Below are positions 1 through 13,200 of a stretch of DNA of 64,000 bases, one piece after another. The position numbers were made by a program, and so were the translations under genes. This DNA is from Rotaria sordida (lineage: Eukaryota; Rotifera; Eurotatoria; Philodinida; Philodinidae). How positions within the stretch are numbered: the stretch's first letter is position 1; the number at the start of each line of letters is the position of its first letter. The notes under the pieces are model-generated. The model worked only from the letters and a program-made list of their open reading frames with translations. It was not told the origin of the DNA and made no database searches. The stretch is taken from NCBI GenBank assembly GCA_905250125.1, contig CAJNOL010000420.1:69067-133066 (forward strand), written 5' to 3'.

Positions 1-1762
1 CAAATAGCATAGAAAAATAGAGCTTTCTTTTCTCTATCAGACTGTATAGAAAAAAAGTTTCTCAGAGTTTTCTATAAGAAATTGATATATCTCCGCCACC
101 ACTTATGGACTCACCTAAACATTTTTCGTCGCTACCAATAGTTGGCAAAATACGTTGGATTCTCTACGATAGGAAAAGATGTGCTTTTGTTGGTAAAATG
201 TTCAAAATCAAAGACTACGTACTACAGCTAAGAGCATTTGAAGTGGAAGAAATGAATAAACTTGATTGTTTTCTTTTCGAAAACATGTGTTATAAAAAGA
301 CATTAACGTTAATATCACTGAATGGATTTTTATGTTTCTTTACATTCTTATGGTAAATCCTTTACTATTTTATAATTAGTGTATCACTTTTCTCTATCTT
401 ATTTTCTCATTAATAAAAAAAATTTATCTTTCAATTGAAGATAAGTAAATAGAATTCAATATCATTTAAAAAGTAGTTAAAGTCAAAAAGAAGAGAAACG
501 GTCCAATTCGAATATAAAATGTACTTACTTTAAATCAAAAGATGCACCTGAATGAATGACATAAAAATTTATCTAGTTGAGACAGAATAAAATATATGAT
601 GTTGAATAAAAACGAGAATGAAATTTCTAAATGAAACAATAAATACGTCAAAATAAAAACTTTAAATTGTTGTTCATCGTAACTTACCAATAATAACAAA
701 ACCATCTGTTTCTTAAAATGAAGATAAATAAATAAATATAGCCCAACGAATAATATATAAATAAATTTATCTGGTTATGAGAGAGTAAAATATACGATGT
801 TGAACGAAAACGAGAATGAAACATCTAAAAGAAACAATTCAAAGCTTAAAAAAGCTTTGAAGTGTTGGTCATCGTGATTTACTAATAGTAAGTTCGACAA
901 ATTATATTTCCAAAGAGGGAACTAATTTTTTTTTCTCAATCAGGAGTGCATATCGACTGTTTACTTTGTTTATTATACAAACTATAAGTTCACCTTACTT
1001 GCACAATTATCATTACTATTAATAATAATTTTGATAACATTATTAAAATATCAACAGCATATCATTCGTTTGTCTAAACAAAAAAATACTTTGTGAATAT
1101 TCACCAAAATGATAATTATGACGCGTGATTTCCTGTTGCATATTAGTGTCTAGAAAATAAGACGCTTCTCATGTCAAAAATATGTCTAAAGTAGATTTTA
1201 GACGGTTGCACCGTCTTGTAAGACACATGGCATTTTTAAGAGTGCTCCTGCCATCTATGATAGCCATCTATTTATCACTTCTTTTGTTTTCATTGTTTCA
1301 GTTGAATTAAAACGATTGGTCACTTTTCAACCTACAATTTTTCTTTCCTGTCCTGCACCGGGATTGCACTATATGTAAAGATTTCTTATAAAATTATACA
1401 AGTAAAACTTTTTATTTATCCTATTCGATGGAGAAAATTTTTCTCTATCGAACTATGTTTTTATTTTTTTCTGAAAAAATGTTGATACCGAGAAATAAGC
1501 GACACAAACTGATCAATTTAAACACATTAACGCTTATGATTTTATATTGAAGCGATGATTCGTCAGGCTCTGTCCATATACTATGAAGAAGTATCAATTT
1601 TTCTTTTCGTTCTGTCATTGTGTATGTGTCTAGGGCGTGATCAGCATTCAATAGTGCACAAAACTATCCAGATATCTATTTTTAACATCGTAAGAATGAC
1701 GAAGCAAAAATTTTAGAATACAAATAACGAAATGAGGCGTTACATGGTGATGATGAGGCAAA
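1..1762. other. Non-coding stretch, no gene seen
   Basis: AT-rich sequence with only short open frames that lack any recognisable domain, splice structure or codon pattern. Apart from the diverged direct repeat at 563-892 I see nothing here. Confidence 0.6.
563..892. repeat. Diverged direct repeat, two copies
   Basis: Two copies of about 130 bp, at roughly 563-700 and 767-892, share blocks such as ATAAATTTATCT, GATGTTGAA and AAACGAGAATGAAA, each followed by a TTG(G/T)TCATCGT block. They lie in the same orientation about 200 bp apart. No coding potential is seen. It may be a local duplication or two fragments of one interspersed repeat. Confidence 0.65.
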
Positions 1763-1768
1763 AAAAGT

Positions 1769-1783
1769 TTATATATATATAAA
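1769..1783 (+). promoter_or_regulatory. Possible TATA box of the reductase gene
   Basis: A run of alternating TA ending in TATAAA lies about 55-65 bp upstream of the ATG at 1836. Position and sequence fit a core promoter, but such runs are common in this AT-rich DNA. Confidence 0.35.
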
Positions 1784-1835
1784 CTGTATATAAGAAAGTG
1801 CACAGAAAACATTTCATTTAAATTTCGACAATAAA

Positions 1836-2876
1836 ATGAAGGCAGTTGGCTTAAAAAGATATGGTGATATTGAAGTCCTCGAAGATCTCGACGTACCTAA
1901 ACCATCTGCTCCTCAAGGAAGAGACTTGCTTATTCGAATAAAAGCCACCAGTGTTAATCCGATTGATATAAAGGTTCGAGGAGGCGTTTATGATGATTAT
2001 CCAGATTATTATGATCACGTACCTTTTAATACCGATAAATATCAAATTCTTGGTTATGATTCATCAGGTGTTGTCGAGCAAGTTGGACCCGATGTATCTC
2101 GGTTTAAAATTGGTGATGAAATATATTTCCTTGCTTCACCTTTTCGACATGGAAGTAATGCCGAATTGGTACTTGCTGATGAACGAAGTGCAGCATTGAA
2201 ACCACGCAGTCTTTCATTTGAACATGCTGCTGGTATTCCTTTAACAGCTCTAACAGCTTGGGAAGCACTTGTCGAACGGCTTGAAATCAAAGAAGGTGAA
2301 CAAGTAGCTATTCTTATTATTAATGGAGCAGGAGGTGTTGGATCAATTGCATCACAAATTTGTGCTGAAATTCTTCGTTTACCAGTTGTTATTACAACAG
2401 CATCAAGAGAAGAAACACGTAATTTTAGTAAGGAAATGGGTGCAACACATGTTATTAATCATCATGATGATATTGTAAAGCAAATAAATCAATTGAAATT
2501 AAATGTTCCATTAAAATATGCATTTATTACTCATACAACCGTTGAAGAATATGTTAAAGTATGTGCAGATGTTTTATCTCCATTTGGAAAAATGTGTTCA
2601 ATTGTTCAAGGTAAATTTGATTTTTATGGTACACCAAGTATGGCTAAATGTTTAACATTTGTCTGGGAATTATTAAGTACCAAAGTACGATATGGTGGTA
2701 ATTTGGAAGTTCACGGAGAAGTACTTGAAAAATTAGCTAAATTAATTGATCAAGGAAAAATAAAATCGCATGTAACACAAGTCTTTGAATTTAATTGTGA
2801 GAATTTAAAAAAAGTTCATGATCTTATCTTCAAAGGAAAAGCTATTGGCAAGATTACTTTAAAAATGAATACATAA
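1836..2876 (+). CDS. Zinc-type alcohol dehydrogenase-like / quinone oxidoreductase
   Basis: A single uninterrupted frame of 346 codons encodes a medium-chain dehydrogenase/reductase. The N-terminal GroES-like fold shows the ATSVNPIDIKVR block (about residues 38-49) and the GYDSSGVVEQVG block. The Rossmann NADPH-binding motif GAGGVGS lies near residue 165. The length is usual for the zinc-independent quinone oxidoreductase branch, close to the 'zinc-type alcohol dehydrogenase-like' family frequent in bacteria and fungi. It would reduce a quinone, enone or aldehyde with NADPH in the cytosol; the substrate cannot be read from sequence. The ATG follows a TATA-like run, and AATAAA at about 2913 could be the poly(A) signal. 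Lack of introns, unlike every other intact gene here, suggests possible horizontal or retro-copied origin (inference). Confidence 0.93.
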   Translation: MKAVGLKRYGDIEVLEDLDVPKPSAPQGRDLLIRIKATSVNPIDIKVRGGVYDDYPDYYDHVPFNTDKYQILGYDSSGVVEQVGPDVSRFKIGDEIYFLASPFRHGSNAELVLADERSAALKPRSLSFEHAAGIPLTALTAWEALVERLEIKEGEQVAILIINGAGGVGSIASQICAEILRLPVVITTASREETRNFSKEMGATHVINHHDDIVKQINQLKLNVPLKYAFITHTTVEEYVKVCADVLSPFGKMCSIVQGKFDFYGTPSMAKCLTFVWELLSTKVRYGGNLEVHGEVLEKLAKLIDQGKIKSHVTQVFEFNCENLKKVHDLIFKGKAIGKITLKMNT

Positions 2877-2994
2877 TTCTTTTTTTATATGTATAGTTGA
2901 TAGTTTTTTGTTTAATAAAGTTCACTCTATCGATAAAAGAATTGATATTTACTGTTGTGATTTGAAAAGGATCACGTCGAAAATACCCAGATGA

Positions 2995-3240
2995 AAAAAA
3001 TCTGACGAAGACCGTATAAGATCGTACAAGTTCTTACCGACAATTGGATGTCGTAAGATTCATACTGTACGATCTTATGAAATCGCACAAATATTTTGTT
3101 TTAAGATTTAGTATGCTTCTTACTGTAAGATGCTAGTGTAAATCTTACATGATTCTTACTATAAAGTCCTTGTAAAATCTGAGGATCCGAATCTTATAAG
3201 ATCTTGTAAGATTTTGTAACATCATACTTTTAGGTTTTTC
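2995..3240. repeat. Palindrome-rich tract built on GTAAGAT/ATCTTAC
   Basis: About ten occurrences of (G/A)TAAGAT or its complement, in both orientations, lie in 245 bp, for example TATAAGATCGTAC and TTATAAGATCTTGTAAGAT. Strong local hairpins are expected. The ends do not show a convincing long terminal inverted repeat. It is probably a small interspersed repeat or satellite-derived element. Confidence 0.55.
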
Positions 3241-4126
3241 CAATGTTATTAATCCCTATAATGATAGTTTTGCATATTTTATATAAATATTCAATAGATT
3301 GGAAACAGTCTAATTTAAACACTACGTTATTTCGAATTAAAAAATGATCTTTTGTATAGTACTTCTAATCTACAACTCATGCTCACAATAGACTATATGA
3401 AGAAGAAGAATGAACCATTATCAAATGATTTTAAGTTTTAATTGGTTTAAGAAGAATACATATTGTATTATTTTTCAAAATAGAGGTAAAAATGCTTTTA
3501 TATTTATTTATAATACTAAATTAATTCAATTCTATGTTTTAGACATTAAACAAACTTATCAAACTTAATTAATTGTTTTTGTATTTTGTCGATTATTATC
3601 CTTAATTTTTTTTGCTTTTATTTTAACTCAAGTTAATGATATAAGCTTTTTGAAAATCTGGTTTCAATAATGTGAAAAAGAACTAATTCCATTTATTATA
3701 AATATTATAATTTAGTTCAGTTGATTAAAATTAATCTAAAAGGATCATATATTTAGAACAAATATAGAATGAAATGAATTGAATGGAACTATATTTCTTT
3801 TATTTTTATTGTAATTAAAATAAATTTAATCTAATAAAATTATTGTGTTTATTATATTTTAAAACAAAATGAATTAATCTGTTAGCATTGTTTTAGTTAT
3901 AGCATCATGAAGTGAATTACTCTTAACATAGTTCATTTTATTTTAATTAAAGTAAAATCAATGCTATTAGAGTTATTTATTTACGATTAAAACAATACGT
4001 AACAATTTAATTTAGAATTAGTTTTTCTTTTTTATTTAAATTACACTTATTTCTTCATTTTAGGTCAGTTTTACGACTGAATTACATTGAGGTGAATAGT
4101 TTTTTAATCGTAACTATTTATTTTTT
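3241..4126. other. Non-coding, nothing recognised
   Basis: Very AT-rich DNA with stops in all frames. No repeat or RNA gene is evident by eye. Confidence 0.5.
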
Positions 4127-4393
4127 TGTGAAACACGATCTAAAAGGAGTGTTGAAGTGTATAGGGTAGAAATTTGGACCCCCCTCCCCCCACAGACCGT
4201 GACAGAGAAAATCCATACCCATCACGAACTGTGACAGAGAAACCTAGTACCCATCACAGATCGTGACAGAGGGGCTCCAAAGACCATCACAGACCGTGAC
4301 ACAGAAAATCCAAATTCCTTCATTCACAATATAAAAAGCTCCATCGTGTGTCATATTTTTAATCCCGCAGGGATTGCGCTGAAAGCTTTTTTG
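4127..4393 (+). repeat. Interspersed repeat family, copy A, with internal minisatellite
   Basis: It begins TGTGAAACACGATCT and near its end carries the complementary ATCGTGTGTCA, followed by a conserved AGGGATTGCGCT tail. Inside are four imperfect units of about 32-33 bp centred on CATCACAGACCGTGACAGA. Copies B (21093-21494) and C (49087-49378) share the same start, end and order. Confidence 0.8.
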
Positions 4394-5912
4394 ATTGAAA
4401 TTATTATTTTTTATTTGGATCATTCAGTCGGTTAAACTCAAACAAATATTTTTTTTTCAATAATTTTGTTTCTCACTTATACGTTACAAGTGAATATTTG
4501 TATCTTTTTTGTTTTTTTTTGTAATTTTTATAAATAATTAAATATATGCATTACTATAGATCAAATACAATGTTGAAAACCTCAGGCATTATAGAAGTCA
4601 GAAATGGATCAATAGACTTGTTCGTAAAAAAACCCATGATTTGTTCGACTACAATTTATTTTCTTCCCGCGCTTGCCTAATCGGCTATGTTAAAGAACAC
4701 GTTTCATTTATTATTGAAAATAACATTCTGGACGAATAAAATATTTCTTTCAATGAACGAGATTGTTATGATGTTCGCTCCTCGTGACAGAACGAATGAA
4801 TGAATGGGAGTAAAGTCAACGATCAATCGGATGTTGACTAATGTTTCTACTTCAGAAAATGACGGCGTGTTTTGTCAAGTATATAGGTACTCACAGTCAA
4901 TTACTCATTGTGTTTTCTCATATGATGAAGAATATTGCAATCATAAAGCTTATTCTGATGAATGTTATTACATTCAGTACCACACCTACCAACACTTTCT
5001 CTGAGAAAGTATTAACGTCATCTTGTATCTCAAGCAATACCAGTCGAAGAGAATGATTTGCACTCGTTTTCTATGTATCTTCAGAATCACAAGAAGAGAG
5101 TATTAAATAGGGGGTGTTGTATGTTCTTGATGGATCCAGAAATTACAATAAAAATGAAATCATAATTAAATATAAATATTTTTTAGTAGAACAAAAAGCT
5201 TCATAACGAGTTAGAATCATATATTTGTTATTCCTCAAAATAAACAATAAATAAAGTTGAATTTGAACAAGTTTTCCATTTTTGATTTTTTCATAATATA
5301 TGAAAAATCTAAGTATATGTCTCTCGAATTGATTAAAAATTTTGTCAATCAAATTCTCAACAGATTAATCGTCTATTCTTTCTCCATTTGTCAATACCTA
5401 CTTTCATGTTAAGACATATACAAAGAGAAAACATAGATAAAAAGTCTGTCAGCTTTTGACCCCTAATAGGAGTGATATATCAATCGATTAACTCAGACAA
5501 GTTCACTAACGGAAGAACTCTTTTGTGCTAGTTGCCTTCATACTTATCTCATGAGACGTTTCGTCTAGACTTATGATGACAAAGTTACTTTTTCTGTTGT
5601 AAAAGATCAGCTATCACTATGTCTTTGAGATACAAAGGGAGTTCGAAATATCGTCGACAAAAAAAAACAGATATTCAGGAAATAAAAAGAATAGAGATTT
5701 GGAATATCATGGAAATCTCACGAGTACGAAATTTGCTGTTTTCTCCTTAAGATTGTACGTGTTGTTCATCGCCTTTTATAATATCATAGCAAGACAGGCG
5801 TGTGAAGGTAAAAATCTATTCAGAAATAAATTATTCATTGCAAAATTTTATTTTCTATTAGAAAGAAAAAGAATAATTTCAATAAGTAGAATACATGTAT
5901 TTAATTGATATT
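4394..5912. other. Non-coding, nothing recognised
   Basis: Only short, unrelated open frames occur. No intron-exon structure or protein family could be recognised on either strand. Confidence 0.5.
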
Positions 5913-8148
5913 TTAACAAATCCAAATAGATAGTTCTGGTACATTTAGATAATCATATTTGACATAAAAATTTAAATTTAGTTTGACTGATTGTTTTTGA
6001 AGAAAAGAATAAATATATTTATAATGATATGATGCTGATATATAAACATACATAATATTTAATCTTGGAAATTGATGTAATAAAAAAAAATATATGATTC
6101 AGATCATTAATATTACATGTAAGTTGTAAAATATTTATAAATATTTAATTTTTTAATCATTTTCTTTAAATATTCACATAATTCTTCATTGTTATATAAT
6201 AATGTTAAATCAAATGGATCAATTTTCATTGATGATAATTGTGATGATTCTTTTAATAATTCTAATAAATTTCCTGATAAAATAATCTTTTGATATTTTG
6301 GAATATCTAAATGTATTAATTTCGATAAATTAACAGTCATTTTCAAACACTGAATAAAATCTATTTTTTCTAAAGAATCATTAATCACTTCATCCGAACT
6401 AATTAATGTTAATGAAGTAACATTTGGAAAATGATATTGACATTTGTCTATTATCGATTGATGAGTTAATATAAGATTGGTTACTTTATCGAATAGATTC
6501 GATTTATAAGAAATCGTACGAAAATATGTTATAGTATCCGGTTCCATTTGAAATGTATTTGATAAATAAGGTGTTGTATAAATACATATGGAAGATTTGT
6601 CGGATACTAATTGAGTATACTAATGATGCTCTTCGATCCGAAATTTACGTAGAAAAAAGATCATTCTTTTCAAATATATTTCACTATTATTTCTTCTTTT
6701 GAAACTGAATTTGAATTTAAAAATACTTAAATAAGATAATGAAGATTTAATTAAATGTTCTCAATAAACAGCATTAGTCATAGTTATATTATCGTTTGTA
6801 GATATTATCAGTGACGCAACCAGGTTTTTTGCTTGGAGGGGACCAAAGTTTTTGAATCTTATTTAATGGCATTTTTTTGTTTATAGTGAGCGCTTTCGAA
6901 TTTATTCTTGTTCATGTTTTTATTTTGTGAATCAGTTGTCTCCCGAGGCGAAAATTATTGGAGGAAGGTTGACAATTTTTTTTCAGAAATTTTTATAAAT
7001 TATTGAGATTTTCAAAATTTTCGTAATTTGTTGAGCAAAAAACAAGACATTTTCGATTATTGGAGGGTCTCATCCCACTTGGGACATCCCGCTTGTGAAT
7101 ATAAATTTACAAAATGAAAATCAGAAAAAAAATAAATACATGTGAGGCAACACAATTAAATAGGTTCATTTGTAAAACTTATTTTACGTTTTGATTTAGC
7201 AAACTCATCAATGATGCTGTCCATATTCAAGCTTTCAGCAACAGCTTTATGTACATTCAAATAATCTTTCTCCGGTGTTCATAAAAAAGATGAAAAAATT
7301 AATATCAACAATTTTTTTCGGAAGAGGAGGGAAGGAACGATCCCCGTAGTCCGACTTTTGGGTTCGTCACTGAATATTATTAAACTTTTTAAATTTGGTA
7401 TTTGTTTAATAAAATTTGCAAAATCTTTAAAGTCATATTTAAATTCACCAATAATCAATTTTTCTAGATAAATAGCATTATGTTTATGAATATTTTCATT
7501 ATTCTTCATCGATCGATTATATTTGGAAATATATTCAATATTGGGATATGTCAACATTGGAACATATTGAAATAATTGATAAATTAATTGTTCTAAAGAA
7601 TAATTGAAAATTGTTAAGTGTGTGATTCCAGTAGTTTGTTGAATATGTATTTGAAATGATCGTAATGATAGAATTGATAATTTTTGTAAATTAGATAATG
7701 GAAGAATAAATATTATTTCATCTTCATCAATTTCAGAAGAAATTAATTTAAAAGATAATAAATTAGTTGATAATGCTAACATAGATTTTAATTTAATAAT
7801 ATTTTCTTTTTCAATTTGAGTTAAAATTAATGTTTGTAAATGAGATAATTCATTAAGTGGAAGAAATGATAGAAATGTGTCGATTTGTCTACATGTATCT
7901 TTATTTGATAAATGTAATGAATAAATTTGTTGTTTCATTTCTGGGGATGATAACAATTATTGACAAAACCAATCAAAAGTTCTCTTACGAACATGATGAA
8001 AATTGAAATGTATTGGTATATTTCGAATAAGTTTATTAAAACGATAGTTTAATCCATCAAATGAATAAAAAATATGAAAAATATACAAATATTCCAAACA
8101 TTCAATTATTATCTCATTTGGTAATAATTCAAATTTCGAGACAATCAT
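5913..8148 (-). pseudogene. F-box protein pseudogene (bdelloid F-box/LRR-like family)
   Basis: Reading from the ATG at 8148, an F-box-like start (FELLPNEIIIECLEYL) is followed by ...WFCQ and an in-frame TAA at 7957, after which the same frame continues (LLSSPEMKQQIYSLHL) into leucine-rich sequence to about 7390. There it is cut by a hAT-like MITE (6809-7372). Coding resumes below 6700 with an in-frame stop and runs as HFPNVTSLTLISSDE to about 6115, then shifts frame near a T homopolymer and ends ...VPELSIWIC at 5913. F-box proteins normally recruit substrates to SCF ubiquitin ligases; large F-box families of this type are typical of bdelloid rotifers. At least two in-frame stops, one frameshift and the insertion make it non-functional. 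Confidence 0.85.
6809..7372. mobile_element. hAT-like MITE inserted in the F-box pseudogene
   Basis: The 564-bp insertion starts CAGTGACGCAACC and ends GGTTCGTCACTG, imperfect terminal inverted repeats with the CAGTG end common in hAT elements. The flanks GATATTAT (6801-6808) and AATATTAT (7373-7380) match at 7 of 8 positions, a typical 8-bp hAT target duplication with one later change. No transposase frame is present, so it is non-autonomous. It separates two halves of one decayed F-box gene. Confidence 0.85.
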
Positions 8149-10190
8149 CACTACTCAACTTCTACTGGAAAGTACTCAATACTTTCTTTGTCTTTTGTTC
8201 TGTCTCTAGGTTGAAATAAAGAACTATATATGTGAAACAATGCTTTTTGTGATCAAAACAAAGAGCTTATTGTGCATATTCATTATTGCCTATAAAAATG
8301 ATATATATTTTATAGCTTTGTATTTGAATGTAATTTATTAGATTTATTTAGATCGAAAGATGTTTTAATGAAGAAATTTTGACCACCGACAGATTGGCGT
8401 ATTACGAAAATATTTAACGAATAGATAGACGTGAATGTCACAAACACAATTTTCTAAATTTGTCAGTAAAACTTAAGAGACTATGTATGTCGATACAAGA
8501 AGTATAATGCATGTGGAAAAATCGAGATAAGTAAATCTTCCCTATCAATGCAAAAAAGGTCGGATGGACGTGAGTGTACGTGTGAAAGGAATGAATAATC
8601 ACACCTACACTCATACCTACATTCTACATCCACGCCCATCCTCGTGTGTTGAAACGTCACAAAGAGAAAAATAAATAAATAAAAGCACTAACAACAGAAG
8701 AGAAATTGTCTTCAATTAACAAAAAAGAATTTAGTTACCATTGAGAGCAAAGAAAAACTAGGTCACGGAAATATTCTGCAATGGTGTCACTGTCATTTGC
8801 TGTATATTTCATCCATATCGTAAATAGCATCAATACAAATAATTATAACAGAAAATACTTTCTAACAGTAACAAGAACTGAGGAGTAAGCAGAGAGAAAA
8901 ACAGCATTAAAAAGATTGTTGCTATAAACGCTCGAAAATAAAAACAACAAGAGATGCTTCGTATGGTCTTCATGATGAGAGAAGACATATGGATTTCGAT
9001 TGTATTTTTAATATAATTAAATCTTATTTTTATAGCTTCTCATGAAGTCACTCATTCTCATAATATAGTAATATTCTCTATTCAAAATTGAGTTTTTTGT
9101 CAACACTAAAAAGAATAAATTTCGATGTAACTATGAAACTGAGTGATTCCATTGGTTTTGGGCAAATATTTATGAGCTTGTCATTTCTTTCACTAAAAAG
9201 TATCTTATGTCTTTGAAATGACGAAGAAATAATATAAATTAATTGATAACTATCTTGCTGTTCTTAGATGAGAATTCAATCGAACATATTTGTTTGTAAT
9301 TCTTGTACGTTTGAGTATTGAATAGAAGAGGAGAAGATTTGTTTAAAAAATTATTTTCATCTTCATCATATCGGACTCACCATTTGACGCTGCCAACAAA
9401 CATCAAAAACTTGTTTTATTCATACAGAAATAATTCACATTTCACTTAGCATAATGAAACCTTGAACTATTTTAAATTCGAATACTACGCAGCTAGATTA
9501 ATATTGTTAGATTCTGTTTTATTTTATTTATTGAAAGAATCCATATAAAAATTTTATTATTCTTCTGAATTTATAATAATACGATTATTGAAAACGAAAA
9601 AGCATCTCTGCATTTATTTATTGATTGGACATCGAAGCATTCATTAGCATCGAAGGATTATATCAAGTATGAATAGCTTTTTTCCCACAAACGAAACTCA
9701 TACATTATAAGATATTTGGAATCTTCGTCAGTTTTTTTTTTTTGAGATTAGGTTTTTCCTAATGTTCTAAAAAGATGAAATTTTATTAATTCGACAAAGG
9801 TAATTTAGTTACAAAGTTCTTTTGAATTTCGAAGAATCTACCTAATATAGAGTATTTGTTCATCGGAACAAAGACTCGCAGAAATCATAGGATCATTTGT
9901 ATGCAAAAGAGATTTCTAGTAAGTGAAAAAGGATATTTAGGTTAACCTGAGATCGAAACAGGATCATCACTTGAGCAAGACAACAATCATAATGTTTCAT
10001 TGCAGCGAATTTTCTGTCAAAAATTTTTTTGTCATCATTTTATCTATACTTTAAACCAGTAATTTGTATATGTAAAATATAACAATGTATTTTTCTATTC
10101 TTGCTATCGTTAACAATTGCATATCTGTTCATAATTAGTCATAAGTTTTTAAGAGTGAATGATCTTCATACTAACATTATCTCTATTTTT
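8149..10190. other. Intergenic, mostly featureless
   Basis: No coding region is seen. The only structure is the GT-rich hairpin at about 8557-8645. A poly-T tract occurs near 9730. ATTTTTAG at about 10185-10192 may be the acceptor of an intron in the 5' UTR of the next gene. Confidence 0.5.
8557..8645. repeat. GT/CA-rich imperfect hairpin
   Basis: GGTCGGATGGACGTGAGTGT on one side is answered by ACACTCATACCTAC...CCACGCCCATCC on the other, an imperfect inverted repeat rich in GTGTG/CACCC. Similar GT-rich blocks occur at 30284-30395 and 30895-30958. Confidence 0.5.
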
Positions 10191-10202
10191 AGATAAAACG
10201 AA

Positions 10203-13200
10203 ATGATATCGATTATCCCTCTTTTTATCTTAGTATTTTTCTGGAACTTTTTGTTTGTTCAATTAAAGCATTTCTATGGTGGAACGGTAACATGGAAACC
10301 AATGGATAAACATGCAACAGGTACACATGTTTCTGTAATGATTACGCAATCCTATCAATGGAAGCGATCTTGGATAGGTCCATGGGGTTCTGGCATTACC
10401 TACTGTAATCAAAGTATAATTTTAAATCAAACACCTAAAATACCTGCTTCCAATAGTTATCTCACTTGCGTTACTAGTTCTTGTGGTGGTTATGTTAACA
10501 CATCAATTGATGAATATTGCACAGATTACAGTTCACTTATTGATTCCAGCTCTGGTCAAATTTCAACATTGCAAAATATTACAGCAGGATCGAAATTTTG
10601 TGTAGCATTTCGAGACAAATCTTGGATAAAAGTATTATCAACAGTATGTTCTTCAAGTGGCAGAAAAAAACGAGAACGTTCGAAACGATCAACAACATTA
10701 ACACAAACTGGTTGTTTTAGTGATTCTGCTCACTGGTCTATTGGATGTTGTGTGGATTTGACAATTAGATCAGATGGATTCATTAATACACCACCAGTTG
10801 CAACAATTATTTCACGTATGTATAGATAAAATTTTCTTTTTTCGCTATGTTTTCCATTTTGTTTAACTTCAACGAGATTCTATGTCTCTTTGTTCGTGCA
10901 ATATTTTAAAAGAAATACACTTTTCAGGTATAATTTTTCGAGTGAGTTCGATTCGTTTGGAATAAGAGGACTCGACGAGTACTGTAGCTACATGTTAACG
11001 AAAAATAACGATAGTGGTTAAATGCCAACATCCGATGGTCTGCATCCATGATTATAATAATTGCTAGTGACAAGTATTGGATTCATAGGCATTTTTTCAA
11101 GTACATGTAAAGGACTCTTCAGCTAATTTCAGAGTCAAATAGTATAGATACTCCACTAATGAACATGAAATATTCTTTAATCAATATTGTTTTGGAGAAC
11201 ATCCGTATTTTTCTTCGCAATGCTAGTAAAATAATGACTCATTACGGGAAGACTCACGTGTCTAATATTTATGAGTATTATATGATGAGAATGAGTTTAT
11301 CATTACGAGTTATAATCCTCATCAGCTCTCAGAGAAATATAAATGTCACATCCAGAGAGGCCTAAAAAGAGTAACAAATATCATCACGAGAATGATCTCA
11401 AAAGCACCGATACAAAGGCCCTGATATATTGCAATAAAATAAATAGGTTGTTCTATGGTCGTAGGTAGAATAGTCAATTCCTATATATAGCAATATTTTT
11501 AAAGAAAATCATCGATCATGTACAGATCAAGAATTCCGATGTGTGGGTCTTTTAACAAAAAAATTAGTAATATATGAAAACCGATCATCATGGAGATCTA
11601 GTTCATTATGAAAAAGATTTTAATAAGTCTTTCCTAGTATAATTCAGTTCAGAATTTGATAGATTCGATGGCTTCCAAATTTTGTTGAGAAGAAAGATCT
11701 GAATGAATCCTATACGATGCGATTTATTCAATTTCGTATAATGTTTCTATTAATGTTGTCCACGAATTCAGGTAATAGTTGCTAGATCTGTCTTTTTTAT
11801 CTAGCTATTCAAGTGCCAGTCAATACTCTTACTAATATTGAAATTCCAGTAATTGATGCTGACAATGATTATTTAAAGTAATCTATTTATTATCGATGTT
11901 TTTTTATCCAACGTTTTTCTTTTTCTTTTTCTATTTCAATAGATGTCGTTGGGCACAAGATACTACAACATTTGATGAATGTGGTGACGTCTGTCAGATG
12001 GCTCCTGGTAGCATACTAGAAGAAGAAAATTGTACAATAACATTTAACAGCGCTAATAAAACTGTTGGAGACTATTATGCACTTACTTTAATGGTTGAAG
12101 ATTTTTACGATAAAACAACAAACATATCATTGAGTAGTGTTCCGATACAATTTCTAGTTCTTATTGTCAACACATCTACTTGTTCATTAAAACCAACGAT
12201 TACTTCAACATTACCGGATTGTTCGCCCATCCAAGTTGGCGTTCAATTTAATTTTACCTTGACAGTTACACAAGGATGTTCAGGAACCACTGTAAAAGAT
12301 GTCTTTACCATGCCACCATTGTATATGTACAAAGGTAGTCTTATACGAAATGGAACAAATAATGTTTGGACAGTGACTGAAACATGGACACCGAATGTTT
12401 TGCAGTTGGGTTCGCAAGTCTATTGTGCCGTGGCTACAGACAGGTGATAATTCGTGTTTCATTATAAGAAGGCACGATCATCTATATTTCGATCTCATTT
12501 TAGTGCAAATATACAATCAGATCAATATTGCACTACATTTACTGTTGTTGCCGCTGGAACTGTTCTTTCATGTAAAATAAAATTTTTCTCTTTCATATTC
12601 TAAAACCATAATATTTAGGTCCTGGTGATACAACATTGTCAGTGTCTTGATTTTGTTCTTCTCCTTCTCTTTTGAAGTAAAAATTTGTCTCTATAACTTT
12701 TTAATTTCTAGAACAACGACCACCACGACTACTTCAACGACTAGTAAAAGCACTACGAGCAGTTCAAGTACTATGAGCAGTACAAGTACTACGAGCAGTT
12801 CAAGTACTACGAGCAGTTCAAGTACTACGAGCAGTACAAGTACTACGAGCAGTTCAAGTACTACGAGCAGTTCAAGTACTACGAGCAGTACTACTAGCAC
12901 AAGTGATACTACTTCAACGACTAGTACAAGCACTACGAGCAGTACCACTAGCACAAGTGATACTACTTCAACGAGCAGTTCAAGTACTACGAGCAGCACA
13001 AGCACTACGAGCAGTACTATTAGCACAAGTGATACTACTTCAACGAGCAGTTCAAGTACTACGAGCAGTACCACTAGCACAAGTGATACTACTTCAACGA
13101 GCAGTTCAAGTACTACGAGCAGTACTAGCGCCACCACCTCTACAGCCACTACTACCAGTACTATTTCTGATTCTACAACAAAAAACTCAAACAAAGTCTA

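Noticed and set aside
12715..13180. CRISPR-like array
   Set aside because: Repeats without unique spacers, in frame in a eukaryotic exon.
12691..13194. Minus-strand 167-codon Leu/Val-rich frame
   Set aside because: It is the exact antisense of the Ser/Thr repeat (ACT/AGT/AGC codons mirror to Val/Leu codons); the plus strand has splice phases and a transmembrane protein context.
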